From positions 1-64,000 of the forward strand of contig CAMHQC010000009.1 of NCBI GenBank assembly GCA_946187325.1: a stretch of 64,000 nt of DNA. Direction: 5' to 3'. Made by a program: the position numbers and the translations under genes. Below, in pieces: positions 37,893-49,538 of the stretch; position 1 is the first letter of the stretch, and each line of letters starts with the position of its first letter. This stretch comes from an uncultured Clostridia bacterium. GTDB lineage: Bacteria > Bacillota > Clostridia > Oscillospirales > Acutalibacteraceae. The notes beneath the pieces are model-generated. The model was not told the DNA's origin. It was given only the letters and a program-made list of their open reading frames with translations, and did no database searches.

Positions 37893-38803
37893 AATTTATC
37901 ACCGCTTATAATCTCGGATACTTGTCCTAAATTTTTACCGCTCTTTAGAAAAACAATCGAGCTGAAACATTTACTTTTAATGAGCTTATTAAATGAGGGT
38001 TTACGTAGCAGCTCGGGCTTATCACGGCAGTGCGCCGACGCTATAACGCAAACTCCGCTTTTTTGAGCGTTTTCCACCGAAACAATATCGCTTTCGCCTA
38101 TTTCGTCACAGATTATAATTTCGGGAGACATACACCTCAGCGAATGTTCAAAGCCGTCGTGTTTATTATAAGCGGAAAACACATCGCATAACCCGACGTC
38201 GAATTGAGCAACTCCCTTATTACAGCCCGCCAGTTCAAGCCTCGTATCAATTAAGCTGACCTTATATTTATACGAAAGCAGCCTTGACATATCGCGAAGA
38301 ATAGTAGTTTTACCGCTACACGGAGCGCCGCAAATTAATACGCCTTTATTTAAGTTTATTTTCTTTAATAGAATTTTACTGCAATCTATTATCTCGTCAG
38401 CAACACGGATATTAATAGAGCTGATGTTGCGGATATTATAAACCGAGTTATTTCTATTAACAGCCGTTCCGCAAATACCCGCGCGGTTACCACCCGAAAG
38501 AGTTATAAACCCGTTAGAAATTTCGCCCTGTTTAGAATAAACCGAGTATTCACACATAGAGCTGAAAGCTTCGTCAATATCACACGACCCGGTGATAATA
38601 AGGTTATCTCCGAAAGTTCCGCACAGTTTATAATCCTCTGTGATAAAATACCGTTTTGACATAGTTGTGAGTATAATTGGTTTTTCTCGTATAAGGCGGA
38701 TTTCAATTATTTTTTCCGGTAAGTTTTTTACGTTCGATAAAGCGTTTCTTAGCGCAAAAGGCAGATACGCCGTCACCGTTTTTAAATTCTGTTCATATTT
38801 CAT
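37886..38803 (-). CDS. spoIIIAA: stage III sporulation protein AA (ATPase)
   Basis: 305-residue secretion-type ATPase. Walker A is GAPCSGKTTILRD and Walker B is PEIIICDEIGE. It also has the N-terminal IIEIRLIREKPIIL segment of the family. Mutations of this ATPase block spore formation in Bacillus. First gene of a full spoIIIAA-AH operon. The ATG at 38803 has no clear ribosome site. Confidence 0.95.
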   Translation of the reverse strand: MKYEQNLKTVTAYLPFALRNALSNVKNLPEKIIEIRLIREKPIILTTMSKRYFITEDYKLCGTFGDNLIITGSCDIDEAFSSMCEYSVYSKQGEISNGFITLSGGNRAGICGTAVNRNNSVYNIRNISSINIRVADEIIDCSKILLKKINLNKGVLICGAPCSGKTTILRDMSRLLSYKYKVSLIDTRLELAGCNKGVAQFDVGLCDVFSAYNKHDGFEHSLRCMSPEIIICDEIGESDIVSVENAQKSGVCVIASAHCRDKPELLRKPSFNKLIKSKCFSSIVFLKSGKNLGQVSEIISGDKLW

Positions 38804-38808
38804 ACTAA

Positions 38809-38837
38809 CTTATATGTGGACAGGCAGAAATTTATTC
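38809..38837 (-). promoter_or_regulatory. possible sigma-E promoter of the spoIIIA operon
   Basis: On the minus strand GAATAAA (38831-38837), 14 nt and CATATAAG (38809-38816) loosely fit the sigma-E pattern. The -10 lies only 5 nt before the ATG, so the message would be nearly leaderless. Sigma-E control is established for this operon in Bacillus; this particular site is inference. Confidence 0.3.
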
Positions 38838-38844
38838 CTGATTC

Positions 38845-38885
38845 AAAAAACAAAACCACCGCTGTTTTATTCAAACCGGCGGCGG
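38845..38885 (-). terminator. terminator-like hairpin upstream of spoIIIAA
   Basis: CCACCGCTG (38856-38864) pairs with CGGCGGCGG (38877-38885), with one mismatch and one G-U pair; on the minus strand it is followed by TTTTGTTTTTT. Together with the 38962 palindrome it blocks read-through from ligA into the sporulation operon. Confidence 0.65.
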
Positions 38886-38961
38886 TAATAAATTATATTT
38901 ATTTAAAATAAAGTTTTGTTTGAATTTTTATACAAGTTTTGAGTAATTTCCCATAGAGCAA

Positions 38962-38993
38962 AAATAGGACGGTTCAATTGAACCGTCCTATTT
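38962..38993. terminator. ligA terminator (perfect palindrome)
   Basis: A 32-bp perfect palindrome centred at 38977/38978 with 16-nt arms (AAATAGGACGGTTCAA). It is downstream of ligA. The rest of 38804-39077 holds only the second hairpin and AT-rich sequence. Confidence 0.8.
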
Positions 38994-39077
38994 AACTGTA
39001 GAAAGAGTTATTTTCTATTTACTTCTCCTCAAGGAAAAGATAATCGAAATAACAATAATACAAGCGCGATAATACAC

Positions 39078-41634
<2,557 letters not shown>

Positions 41635-41646
41635 TATTACACCTCG

Positions 41647-42198
41647 TTACATTAAATTTTCATCATATACAGCTCTCGCTCCGCCGACAAATCTCGGCCT
41701 TGAACGAGCGCAGATAACGCTTGCCGCGCCTATTTTATTATTTTTCATCTTCAGCGGTACGGCTACACGCCGTATGTGCATTCCGATAAGCGTTCCGCCG
41801 ATATCTACACCCGCGTCGGCTTTTATGCCGTCAACTACTACGGGATTATCAAATATTTCATACGCTGTAGTCGCGTTACTTCCGCCGGCTTTTGGAATAG
41901 GGATAACGTTTACTATCTCGAGATTATGGCGTTCGGCGTACTCACGCTCGACTACGAGCGCTCTTTCTAAGTGTTCACAGCATTGAGCCGCTAAGTAAAT
42001 TCCCTTTTCTTTAAGATAAGGATAGAAAGAACTATACATAGCTTTAGCACAGTCTACGCTCGAGGCAGTGCCGATTATCGAGCCTGTAACTACGCTCGTG
42101 GAACAGCCGAGGACAATTATATCCCCCGATTTTAGATTAGACTTTTCGACCAGTTCTTTAAATACATTTAAAGTCTCGCTTTTTATATTATCATACAT
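41647..42198 (-). CDS. YwlG/UPF0340 (TIGR01440) family protein
   Basis: 183-188 residues. The family's conserved core is visible: VLGCSTSVVTGSIIGTASS, AAQCCEHLERALVVE and KADAGVDIGGTLIGMH. Function is not established. Two nearby in-frame ATGs (42213 and 42198) exist; I favour 42198 (MYDNIKSETL). It heads a short operon with the HD hydrolase and ligA. Confidence 0.85.
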   Translation of the reverse strand: MYDNIKSETLNVFKELVEKSNLKSGDIIVLGCSTSVVTGSIIGTASSVDCAKAMYSSFYPYLKEKGIYLAAQCCEHLERALVVEREYAERHNLEIVNVIPIPKAGGSNATTAYEIFDNPVVVDGIKADAGVDIGGTLIGMHIRRVAVPLKMKNNKIGAASVICARSRPRFVGGARAVYDENLM

Positions 42199-42279
42199 AT
42201 TACTCACCATCATACATTATACAATGAATTTTAATAAAATAAAGTGCATAAAAGAATATAATACTAATTTAAAAAGAAA

Positions 42280-42300
42280 AGCTGCCCTTTCGGACAGCTT
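42280..42300 (-). terminator. terminator of rpsF-ssb-rpsR
   Basis: AAGCTGCCC / GGACAGCTT closing a TTTC loop, followed on the minus strand by TTCTTTTT just after rpsR. One G-U pair in the stem. Confidence 0.8.
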
Positions 42301-42311
42301 AATCTTAATTA

Positions 42312-42548
42312 TCAGTCGGTTGTGTAAGGAAGGAGCGCAACCTGACGAGCACGCTTGATAGCTGTTGTAATAGCTCTCTGGTGTCTTGCGCAAGTACCTG
42401 TTACACGGCGGGGTAAAATCTTACCGCGCTCGCTCATATAACGACGTAAACGAGCGATATCCTTATAATCAATGTTCTCAACCATATCTACGCAAAACGC
42501 GCAAACTTTTCTGCGGCCTTTTCTGCCGCGCATCGGACGATCTGCCAT
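42312..42548 (-). CDS. rpsR: 30S ribosomal protein S18
   Basis: 78 residues starting [19 protein letters not shown], with [20 protein letters not shown] and the basic C-terminus. An AAAGGAGAG site supports the ATG at 42548; the upstream six codons contain that site. The CAFC/CARH cysteines may bind zinc. Third gene of the rpsF-ssb-rpsR operon. Confidence 0.97.
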   Translation of the reverse strand: MADRPMRGRKGRRKVCAFCVDMVENIDYKDIARLRRYMSERGKILPRRVTGTCARHQRAITTAIKRARQVALLPYTTD

Positions 42549-42609
42549 GATTATCTCTCCTTTCAAATATTAGAAGCTTTCTATTTATTCCTTTCGGAAT
42601 TAGAATCAA

Positions 42610-43098
42610 TTAAAACGGTAAGTCATCGTCAAGAGGCATTTCCTGAAAATCGGAATTGCTTCCGCTCTGATAACTCGGCGCAGGCTGGTTGTCTGTATTA
42701 GAAGCCGCGGGGGCGCCTGAATAAGACTGGTTGTAAGAGTTGTTGTAGTTATTATTGTTATAGTTATTGTTCGCGTCACGGCGTTCACCTGTGAAGCTTA
42801 CGTTATCGGCTACAACCTCTAAAACATAACGGTTAGTACCGTCTTTAGCCTGATAAGTTCTGGACTGGAGCTGACCCTCTACCGCGATAAGCGAGCCTTT
42901 GCTGAAATAACGGCATACAAACTCCGCCGTCTGTCTCCAACATACGATACCAATAAAATCAGCCTTACGCTCTTCACCGCTCTTAACAAAGTTGCGGTCA
43001 ACAGCAATTGTAAAGCTTGTTACACTGATACCCGACGCTGTAGTTTTAAGCTCGGGATCCGCTACTAAACGTCCCATTAAAATAGTTCTATTCAACAT
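42610..43098 (-). CDS. ssb: single-stranded DNA-binding protein
   Basis: 162 residues. The OB-fold is clear (MLNRTILMGRLVADPELKT, FIGIVCWRQTAEFVCRYFSK, GQLQSRTYQAKDGTNRYVLE), followed by an Asn/Tyr/Gly-rich linker and the acidic C-terminal tip MPLDDDLPF that recruits partner proteins. Conserved position between rpsF and rpsR. Confidence 0.97.
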   Translation of the reverse strand: MLNRTILMGRLVADPELKTTASGISVTSFTIAVDRNFVKSGEERKADFIGIVCWRQTAEFVCRYFSKGSLIAVEGQLQSRTYQAKDGTNRYVLEVVADNVSFTGERRDANNNYNNNNYNNSYNQSYSGAPAASNTDNQPAPSYQSGSNSDFQEMPLDDDLPF

Positions 43099-43139
43099 AA
43101 TTCTTCATCCTTTCACTCACGTTAAACGTGTACTTTTAC

Positions 43140-43433
43140 TTATTCACCTTTTTTGACAATCATAGAACGGAGAACGCCGTCTGTGATTTTAAATATACGG
43201 TCGAGTTCCGCGGGGAATTCCGCCTCGGATTCAAAATCCATAAGAACATAGTAACCGTCGCTTTCTTTGTTGATAAGATAAGCGAGCTTACGCTTACCCC
43301 ATTCATCAACATTCTGCAGAGTAGCGTGCTTTTCGATTAAAGCCTTAAACTTCTCGATAAGGTTCTGGATACCTTCCTCGCCGAGCTTTAACGAAAAAAT
43401 CATTACTGTCTCGTAATTAGCTTTTACTGCCAC
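43140..43433 (-). CDS. rpsF: 30S ribosomal protein S6
   Basis: 97 residues: NYETVMIFSLKLGEEGIQNL, WGKRKLAYLINKESDGYYVL and LRSMIVKK are typical. The start is a GTG at 43433, eight bases after AGGAGG; another GTG at 43442 is open but touches the ribosome site. First gene of its operon. Confidence 0.95.
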   Translation of the reverse strand: MAVKANYETVMIFSLKLGEEGIQNLIEKFKALIEKHATLQNVDEWGKRKLAYLINKESDGYYVLMDFESEAEFPAELDRIFKITDGVLRSMIVKKGE

Positions 43434-43461
43434 GTTGAACACCTCCTTTTGGACATTATGG

Positions 43462-43527
43462 CGATAATATTATTATCGCAAGGAATATTAATCACTCGTC
43501 AAGCCGTTAAATACAGCTTGACGAATA
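43462..43527 (-). promoter_or_regulatory. structured leader of rpsF
   Basis: The leader of about 100 nt contains two hairpins: CGTCAAGC/GCTTGACG (43497-43524) and GCGATAATA/TATTATCGC (43461-43480). rpsF leaders often bind S6:S18 for autogenous control, but I cannot identify the conserved CCG bulge here, so that role is only possible. Confidence 0.35.
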
Positions 43528-43535
43528 ACGTTTTA

Positions 43536-43563
43536 ATTATAGCATATTTTTCCGCTTTGTCAA
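43536..43563 (-). promoter_or_regulatory. promoter of rpsF-ssb-rpsR
   Basis: TTGACA (43558-43563) and TATAAT (43536-43541) on the minus strand, both consensus, 16-nt spacer. Confidence 0.85.
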
Positions 43564-43570
43564 GCGAAAA

Positions 43571-45550
43571 TTACTTGCCTGCTGATGCCTTCTTTTTCTC
43601 GGCTTCGAGCCTGTCGAAGCTCTTGTCGTCAACCATAATAAGAGTACTGAGGGGCGGTACGTTTATATCGTTACCGTCAATTCTCTTGTACTCGGTTATA
43701 CCGTTTTCGTCGTCATAATCGAGAATTACCCACGAATGAGGTAATGTTGTATGAGATTTAAGGGTGATATGCGCCGGGCCGTGACTGTTATTAAACAGCA
43801 TAGCCATCATATCCCACTCGCCGTGGTTGATATTAGGAACGGTATAAGCTATACAACGTCCGTCTGTTTCAAAGTAAGTGTTACTTACGGTGATAGTCGT
43901 AGGCTCTCTGAACGGAGAGAACATTTTACGAACCCTGATAAGTCCTTTATAGTAACGTACAAGCTCCTTATACTTTTTAAGTCTTGTCCAGTCGATAGCG
44001 TTAACCGAAAGAGGGGACTTATAGCTGTTATGATCGCCGTGCTTAGTACGAGCCATCTCCTCGCCCGCCAAAATAAAAGGTATACCCTGAGAAGTAAATA
44101 CCAAAGCGGCGGAAAGCTTATTCATATCTATAACATTTTCGTCATGAGTATCGTAATCCGTAATATTTTGTGATTTTAAAATCTTATCCCATAAAGTAAG
44201 GTTATCGTGGGCTGAGTTATAAGTAACGCACTGAGTAGGCTTCTTAAAATGTTTAAGAAAAGTATCTGACGAACACGCGAGTATACCCGAAATAACGTAA
44301 TAGATATTGTGGGTATTGCCCTGGATATATCCGATAGAAGCGTCGTCGGTATTACCCTTGAGAGCGTTTCTGAAGCTGTCGTTAAACATAGCTATACGAG
44401 AGCTTAACTTATAAGCGTTCTCCTTAACGGAGGCTTCCTCGAAAGCAATTCCGTTTTCGCCGAGATCGGCAGTCCAAGGCTCGCCGTAGATAAGGATTCT
44501 GGGGTCAATCTCATCTAAAGCTAAACGCACGAGATTCATTGTGTTTGTGTCAATACAACCCATAAGATCGAATCTGAAGCCGTCGATATGGTACTCGTTA
44601 GCCCAATAGCAAACCGAGTTTACGATATAGCTTCTCGCCATTTCCTTTTCACTCGCGAAAACATTACCGCAACCCGAGGAGTTTAAGAAACGTCCGCCGT
44701 TTTTTCTATAGTAATAATCGGGGTAAGTACGGTTAAAGCACGAATCCGTAGAGCTTGTGTGGTTATACACAACATCCATAATAACGCCGATTCCCGCGTC
44801 GTGAAGAGCCTTTACCATAGACTTGAACTCTCTTATACGGACATTTCCGTCAAAGGGATTAGAAGAATACGAACCCTCGGGAACATTATAGTTAGCGGGA
44901 TCATATCCCCAGTTATACTGTTTTAAATCGGGATGCGCTTCATCAACCGAGTCAAAATCATAAACAGGGTTGAGGTGTACGTGGGTAATTCCGAGCTGTT
45001 TAAGATAATCAAGACAGGTAGAAACCTCTCCCTCTCCGTTGATTGTAGTACCTGTTTCGGTAAACGCGAGGTACTTTCCCCTGTTTTCAGGCGATACGCC
45101 CGAAGTTTCGCTTCCCGAGAAATCCCCGACATGAACTTCCCAAATTATAGCGTCTGTCGGATTTTTTACATAAATGTGTTTATCAGCGCTCCAACCCTCG
45201 GGGTTAGTGGACGGCATATCGCATACCATCGAGCGTTTTCCGTTAACGCCGACCGCTTTGGAATAAATATCCTGAGTTTCTTTAGTAACCCCGTTAACTG
45301 TAACAAGGTATGTATAGTAAAGATTCTTTAAGTCGCCGTATACGGTAACTGACCAAATACCTGTGTTTTTGTCAAATACAAGTCCGTAGCTCTCTAATTT
45401 CTGAGCGCCCGCTTCCTCGTCCGAACCTGTTTTGTAAAGCTGAACTCGAATATCCGACGCCTCAGGTGACCACACCTTAAAAACAGAACGGTCAAATGTA
45501 TAGGTACAACCTAAATCCTGTCTCTTATAATTCATCAACATATCCCCCAA
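43571..45550 (-). CDS. pulA: type I pullulanase (GH13)
   Basis: 659 residues, no signal peptide, so cytoplasmic. An N-terminal CBM48-like beta domain (residues 1-115, SVFKVWSPEASDIRVQLY) precedes a GH13 barrel. The pullulanase hallmark YNWGYDP is present, with VIMDVVYNHT, the nucleophile aspartate in GFRFDLMG, the acid/base glutamate in LIYGEPW and the late AHDNLTLWD. It hydrolyses alpha-1,6 branch points in glycogen-, starch- or pullulan-derived dextrins. It appears to be transcribed alone. Confidence 0.94.
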   Translation of the reverse strand: MGDMLMNYKRQDLGCTYTFDRSVFKVWSPEASDIRVQLYKTGSDEEAGAQKLESYGLVFDKNTGIWSVTVYGDLKNLYYTYLVTVNGVTKETQDIYSKAVGVNGKRSMVCDMPSTNPEGWSADKHIYVKNPTDAIIWEVHVGDFSGSETSGVSPENRGKYLAFTETGTTINGEGEVSTCLDYLKQLGITHVHLNPVYDFDSVDEAHPDLKQYNWGYDPANYNVPEGSYSSNPFDGNVRIREFKSMVKALHDAGIGVIMDVVYNHTSSTDSCFNRTYPDYYYRKNGGRFLNSSGCGNVFASEKEMARSYIVNSVCYWANEYHIDGFRFDLMGCIDTNTMNLVRLALDEIDPRILIYGEPWTADLGENGIAFEEASVKENAYKLSSRIAMFNDSFRNALKGNTDDASIGYIQGNTHNIYYVISGILACSSDTFLKHFKKPTQCVTYNSAHDNLTLWDKILKSQNITDYDTHDENVIDMNKLSAALVFTSQGIPFILAGEEMARTKHGDHNSYKSPLSVNAIDWTRLKKYKELVRYYKGLIRVRKMFSPFREPTTITVSNTYFETDGRCIAYTVPNINHGEWDMMAMLFNNSHGPAHITLKSHTTLPHSWVILDYDDENGITEYKRIDGNDINVPPLSTLIMVDDKSFDRLEAEKKKASAGK

Positions 45551-45591
45551 AAAATTGATTAAAATCTAATCAAGATGCTGAAAAAACAAGG

Positions 45592-46395
45592 TTAATCCCC
45601 TGTCGCTTTTTTATACTCGCTGTTAAACTTTTTAATAATAGCAGGATAATCGACGTACGCGACATTCAAATCAACGCGCGCGTTTATTCCGTTTACAACG
45701 CCGTTGCTGGAATACTGCCAAATTGAAAAGCTTTTTGAGTATTTACTTGAATTATATGTATTATCAAGGTAGCTCGCTACCCAAAAATCCCATTTTACGC
45801 CGAGGGTTCTTTTATCAAGGAAATTATTGTAAATCGAGTTAGAGGTATAAACTCCCGGGTAATATCCGCCTCGTTTAATATATTTACAGAAAGTGTTTAT
45901 CATATTGGTGTTTTCGTCAACTCTGCTGTAATTCATAAGGTTAGAAAACTCGAAATCAAAAAATACGGGATAATTAAAGCTTTTACCCTCAATATAGCCG
46001 AGAACTTCCTTAGCCTCGCGCTTAGCTTCTACGGCTGAGGCAGCGTAGGTGTAATAGTAACAGCCTAAATCAAGTCCCGCTTTTTTAGCGTTTTCGTAAT
46101 AAGTTTCGAAGTTAGCGTCTTTACCGCCCCGGCTGGTACCGACTCGCATAATTACGAAGCTGTAGCCGTCGGCTTTGACTTTATTAAAGTCGATAGCGCC
46201 CTGGTATCTCGACACATCAATTCCCTTAGCGGTAATTTTCCCAGTAGGAATTGAGCAGGTGTTAATATCGCCCGCGGAAACGATTTTATTCTGTGTAACA
46301 ACCGCGATTTCCGCGGTAGTGAATATCATAATCAATACAATTATAATAGCGGAAAAAATTATTATCCTTTTATGTTTAGAAAAAAAGTTTTTCAT
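45592..46395 (-). CDS. membrane-anchored GH25 muramidase
   Basis: 267 residues. A membrane segment at about residues 9-31 puts the enzyme outside the cell. The GH25 fold is clear: KGIDVSRYQGAIDFNKV with the first catalytic aspartate, GCYYYTYA, the FFDFEF strand and WDFWVASY. GH25 enzymes cut the beta-1,4 bond between MurNAc and GlcNAc. No extra wall-binding repeats. Confidence 0.92.
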   Translation of the reverse strand: MKNFFSKHKRIIIFSAIIIVLIMIFTTAEIAVVTQNKIVSAGDINTCSIPTGKITAKGIDVSRYQGAIDFNKVKADGYSFVIMRVGTSRGGKDANFETYYENAKKAGLDLGCYYYTYAASAVEAKREAKEVLGYIEGKSFNYPVFFDFEFSNLMNYSRVDENTNMINTFCKYIKRGGYYPGVYTSNSIYNNFLDKRTLGVKWDFWVASYLDNTYNSSKYSKSFSIWQYSSNGVVNGINARVDLNVAYVDYPAIIKKFNSEYKKATGD

Positions 46396-46522
46396 AATTA
46401 TTCCTCAAAATTGCACAATCAGACGCTCTGCTTATTATAACTGTTTGCGTCGAATTTTGCAATAGAGGTAATAATTTTGTTAACATTTGCATAAAAATCG
46501 TTACATTTTAATTTGATTAATA

Positions 46523-47374
46523 TTAATAATGTTTTTGAAATCCCTCGCCGTAAATCGCGGACGCTGTTGTAACAACGATAAACACAGACGGATCGCGGTT
46601 TTTTACTATATTTTTCACCTTAAAAACCTGATTCGGACGAACCGCGCAGACAAGCAGCTTCTTATCGTTACCGCTATAAGCTCCGTAGGCGTTTAAAACG
46701 GTTATTCCGCGCGGAACACCGCTTAAAAGCGCCGGTAAAATCTCTTTATGCTTCTCGGTAATTATAAGCATAAGCTTTCCGTTATCGGCGGACATTCCGT
46801 AGATTATGCGGTCGATAAGCTTTGAGCTTACAAAAATCGAGATAACGGCGTATAAACCCGCCTCAATACTATTATATACAAAAGCCGAGATTGTGACTAT
46901 TACCGCGTCGGAAATCATTATTAGATATCCGATTGAAAACTGCGGAAAACTCCTGTTTATAAGCGAGGCTATTATATCGGTACCGCCCGATGAACCTCCG
47001 CGCGAAAATATAAGCGCTATCCCCGTTCCGTTAAATATACCGCCGAACACGCACACCAGTATCATATTACCTCTGTAAGCGGGTACAAAAAGTGTAAAAA
47101 TGTCGATTAACGCCGACACAAGAACAGTCGCCGTAATCGTTTTAACAATATATTCACCCCCGATTTTCTTAAATCCGATAAAAAGCAAAGGTACATTCAT
47201 TAGGAGTATGAATGTACCTATAGGATACGAGAATAAATAATTGATAAGCGTAGCTATACCCGTAAGTCCTCCCGGAGCGATTTTATTAGGCGCGGTAAAA
47301 ATCACTACGGATAGAGCGTACAAAGCCGATCCGATAAAAATTATTATATAATCAAGTATTTTATTTTTCAGCAT
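46523..47374 (-). CDS. YitT family membrane protein
   Basis: 283 residues with five or six membrane helices (YitT/DUF161: FTAPNKIAPGGLTGIATLIN, RGGSSGGTDIIASLINR) and a C-terminal cytoplasmic DUF2179 ligand-binding-like domain (GKLMLIITEKHKEILPALL). Function is not established for the family. Confidence 0.88.
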   Translation of the reverse strand: MLKNKILDYIIIFIGSALYALSVVIFTAPNKIAPGGLTGIATLINYLFSYPIGTFILLMNVPLLFIGFKKIGGEYIVKTITATVLVSALIDIFTLFVPAYRGNMILVCVFGGIFNGTGIALIFSRGGSSGGTDIIASLINRSFPQFSIGYLIMISDAVIVTISAFVYNSIEAGLYAVISIFVSSKLIDRIIYGMSADNGKLMLIITEKHKEILPALLSGVPRGITVLNAYGAYSGNDKKLLVCAVRPNQVFKVKNIVKNRDPSVFIVVTTASAIYGEGFQKHY

Positions 47375-47401
47375 ACTACCACTCTTATTTCTAATTAAGA
47401 A

Positions 47402-47809
47402 TTATGTAGCGGTATTTATTACCTCAACGCAATAAGAGAAAAGCTCTTTAAGTCTATCGTTCTCACTCTTTAAGTAGAGATAACCGAAAAGCGCTTCCAA
47501 GCCTGTAGCTCTGTGGTAATCCGACACATCGGCGTTTTTTGGAGTGGATTTTGTAAAAGCGTTTCTTCCCCTTTTATAAACGGAGATTTCAACGTCAGTC
47601 AGTTTATCCATAATATAATCGGCGCTCTTAGCCTGAGCCTCGCAGTTAACGTATTTAACCTTACGCCGATTCAGCTCGCCCACAGGGCGGTTGGCTTCAT
47701 TAATAATATATTCACGCACAAGCACCTCATAAACCGTATCTCCCATAAAAGCTAAGGTCTGGGGCGAAAGCTGTTTAGGAGTTACGTCCGAGTTAAAAAA
47801 CACACTCAT
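47402..47809 (-). CDS. mrnC: mini-ribonuclease III
   Basis: 135 residues: an RNase III catalytic domain (LAFMGDTVYEVLVREYI, YHRATGLEALFGYLY) with no double-stranded-RNA-binding domain. The family matures 23S rRNA ends in Firmicutes. Lies 4 nt after obg. Confidence 0.93.
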   Translation of the reverse strand: MSVFFNSDVTPKQLSPQTLAFMGDTVYEVLVREYIINEANRPVGELNRRKVKYVNCEAQAKSADYIMDKLTDVEISVYKRGRNAFTKSTPKNADVSDYHRATGLEALFGYLYLKSENDRLKELFSYCVEVINTAT

Positions 47810-47812
47810 ATT

Positions 47813-49084
47813 TTACTCCACATAGTCAAACTCGATATCATATAGCGATACGGTATCACCCTCGTTGATACCGGCTTCTCTCAAAGCGTCGAACACGCCG
47901 TTTTTGGTGAGAACATTCTGGAAATAATTAAAGCTCTCGTAATCGTCGAAATTAATCGAGCGCATAACGTTATAAAGCCACTTAGCCTCTACGGTATAGA
48001 TTCCGTCAACCTTATTAATCTTAACGCTGTGGTCGGTAAAGTCCTCTGCCTTAACAACAGGCGCGGGCTCAGCCTCATAGCGTTCAATCGGCGGTAATTT
48101 AGAAAGCATTTCCTGAATTTTCTTTAGCAGCGGGTCTACATCATAGCGGATAGCCGCCATAATAGGAAAGAAATCGTAGCCCATATCCTCAATATATTTT
48201 CTGTACTCGTCAATCTGTTCGTCGGTACACATATCGCATTTATTACCCGCGACGATCATCGGACGTTTAGCGAGCTCGGGATTAAACTTTTCGAGTTCCT
48301 TGTTGATAATTTTAAAATCCTCGTAAGGATCTCTTCCGTCGCTTCCGCTTATATCTACAATATGCACGAGCATACGGCATCTCTCAACATGGCGCAAAAA
48401 CTGATGTCCCAAACCTACACCCTGCCAGGCGCCTTCGATAAGCCCCGGGATATCCGCCATTACAAAGCTGCTTCCCTCGCCCATAGAAACAACTCCAAGC
48501 ACGGGGGTAATTGTCGTAAAATGGTAATTCGCGATTTCGGGCTTAGCTTCGGAAACTACCGAAACCAACGTCGATTTTCCGACATTCGGAAAACCTACAA
48601 GTCCTACATCGGCGAGAAGCTTCAGCTCCAAAGTAACTTCCATTTCCTCGCCGGGCAAACCGGGTTTAGCGAATCTCGGAACCTGGCGGATCGGAGTCGC
48701 GAAATGAGGATTGCCCCATCCGCCCTTACCGCCTTTGGCGATAATTACGGGTTCATCCGTACTGATATCGGCTATAATTCTTCCGCTTTCGGCGTCTTTA
48801 ACTAGCGTTCCCAGCGGAACTTTAACGATTAAATCCTCGGCGTTTTTACCGCGCTGGCGGTTACCGCGTCCGTTTTCGCCCTTTTTAGCGGCGTATTTTC
48901 TTTTATAACGGAAATCGGCTAAAGTAGAAATATTGGTATCAGCCTGAAAGACGATATTTCCGCCTCGTCCGCCGTCGCCGCCGTCGGGTCCGCCCGCGGC
49001 AACGTACTTTTCCCTGTGGAAAGCTACGGCTCCGTCACCGCCGTCACCCGCTTTTAAATATATCTTAGCGATATCTACAAACAT
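47813..49084 (-). CDS. obg: GTPase ObgE/CgtA
   Basis: 423 residues with the glycine-rich Obg N-domain (residues 1-157), G-domain motifs GFPNVGKSTL, DIPGLIEGA and NKCD, and a C-terminal OCT domain (residues about 345-423). Binds the 50S subunit and links ribosome assembly to stress and sporulation. Upstream of it are rpmA, prp and rplU, the conserved arrangement. Confidence 0.97.
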   Translation of the reverse strand: MFVDIAKIYLKAGDGGDGAVAFHREKYVAAGGPDGGDGGRGGNIVFQADTNISTLADFRYKRKYAAKKGENGRGNRQRGKNAEDLIVKVPLGTLVKDAESGRIIADISTDEPVIIAKGGKGGWGNPHFATPIRQVPRFAKPGLPGEEMEVTLELKLLADVGLVGFPNVGKSTLVSVVSEAKPEIANYHFTTITPVLGVVSMGEGSSFVMADIPGLIEGAWQGVGLGHQFLRHVERCRMLVHIVDISGSDGRDPYEDFKIINKELEKFNPELAKRPMIVAGNKCDMCTDEQIDEYRKYIEDMGYDFFPIMAAIRYDVDPLLKKIQEMLSKLPPIERYEAEPAPVVKAEDFTDHSVKINKVDGIYTVEAKWLYNVMRSINFDDYESFNYFQNVLTKNGVFDALREAGINEGDTVSLYDIEFDYVE

Positions 49085-49117
49085 ACTGTCACCTGCTTTA
49101 TTATTAGCATAAAAACA

Positions 49118-49471
49118 TTATTTATTATCAATATCATTCGGGAACATACTGTCCCAACCTGTCATTTTATACTCTTTCTTTAAATCTTCTTTAATTTCAC
49201 CCTTAGGAGCGGCGATAACAGATACAATAATAAAAATAAGCACCACCGCAATCGGCGCGAACATCCCCAGGTACATAGCGATACCCTCGATAAAAAACAC
49301 GAAGTAAAAATATACTGTAAAGTAAATTCCAAATACCGCGACAGAAACTATGCGCTTAATCATAAGAATTGTATCTGAGTTTTTAATTACAGCGCCGATA
49401 ATAACCGACGATACAAACGCGAGCAAAAGAGGATCGCCTATAAGCAAAATAATTTTTAAAAGGTTAAACAT
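49118..49471 (-). CDS. small membrane protein of unknown function
   Basis: 117 residues with three or four hydrophobic helices and a charged C-terminal tail (EIKEDLKKEYKMTGWD). No family recognised. An AAGGATG sequence precedes the ATG. It lies between obg and the rpmA terminator, so it may share obg's promoter. Confidence 0.6.
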   Translation of the reverse strand: MFNLLKIILLIGDPLLLAFVSSVIIGAVIKNSDTILMIKRIVSVAVFGIYFTVYFYFVFFIEGIAMYLGMFAPIAVVLIFIIVSVIAAPKGEIKEDLKKEYKMTGWDSMFPNDIDNK

Positions 49472-49499
49472 AAAATAAACATCCTTAAAAGTTTAAAAA

Positions 49500-49524
49500 A
49501 TAAAAAGGGTGGATAACTCCACCC
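49500..49524 (-). terminator. terminator after rpmA
   Basis: GGGTGGA / TCCACCC with a 4-nt loop, followed on the minus strand by CTTTTTATTTTTT. Confidence 0.85.
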
Positions 49525-49538
49525 TCAAGTAAGCTTTA

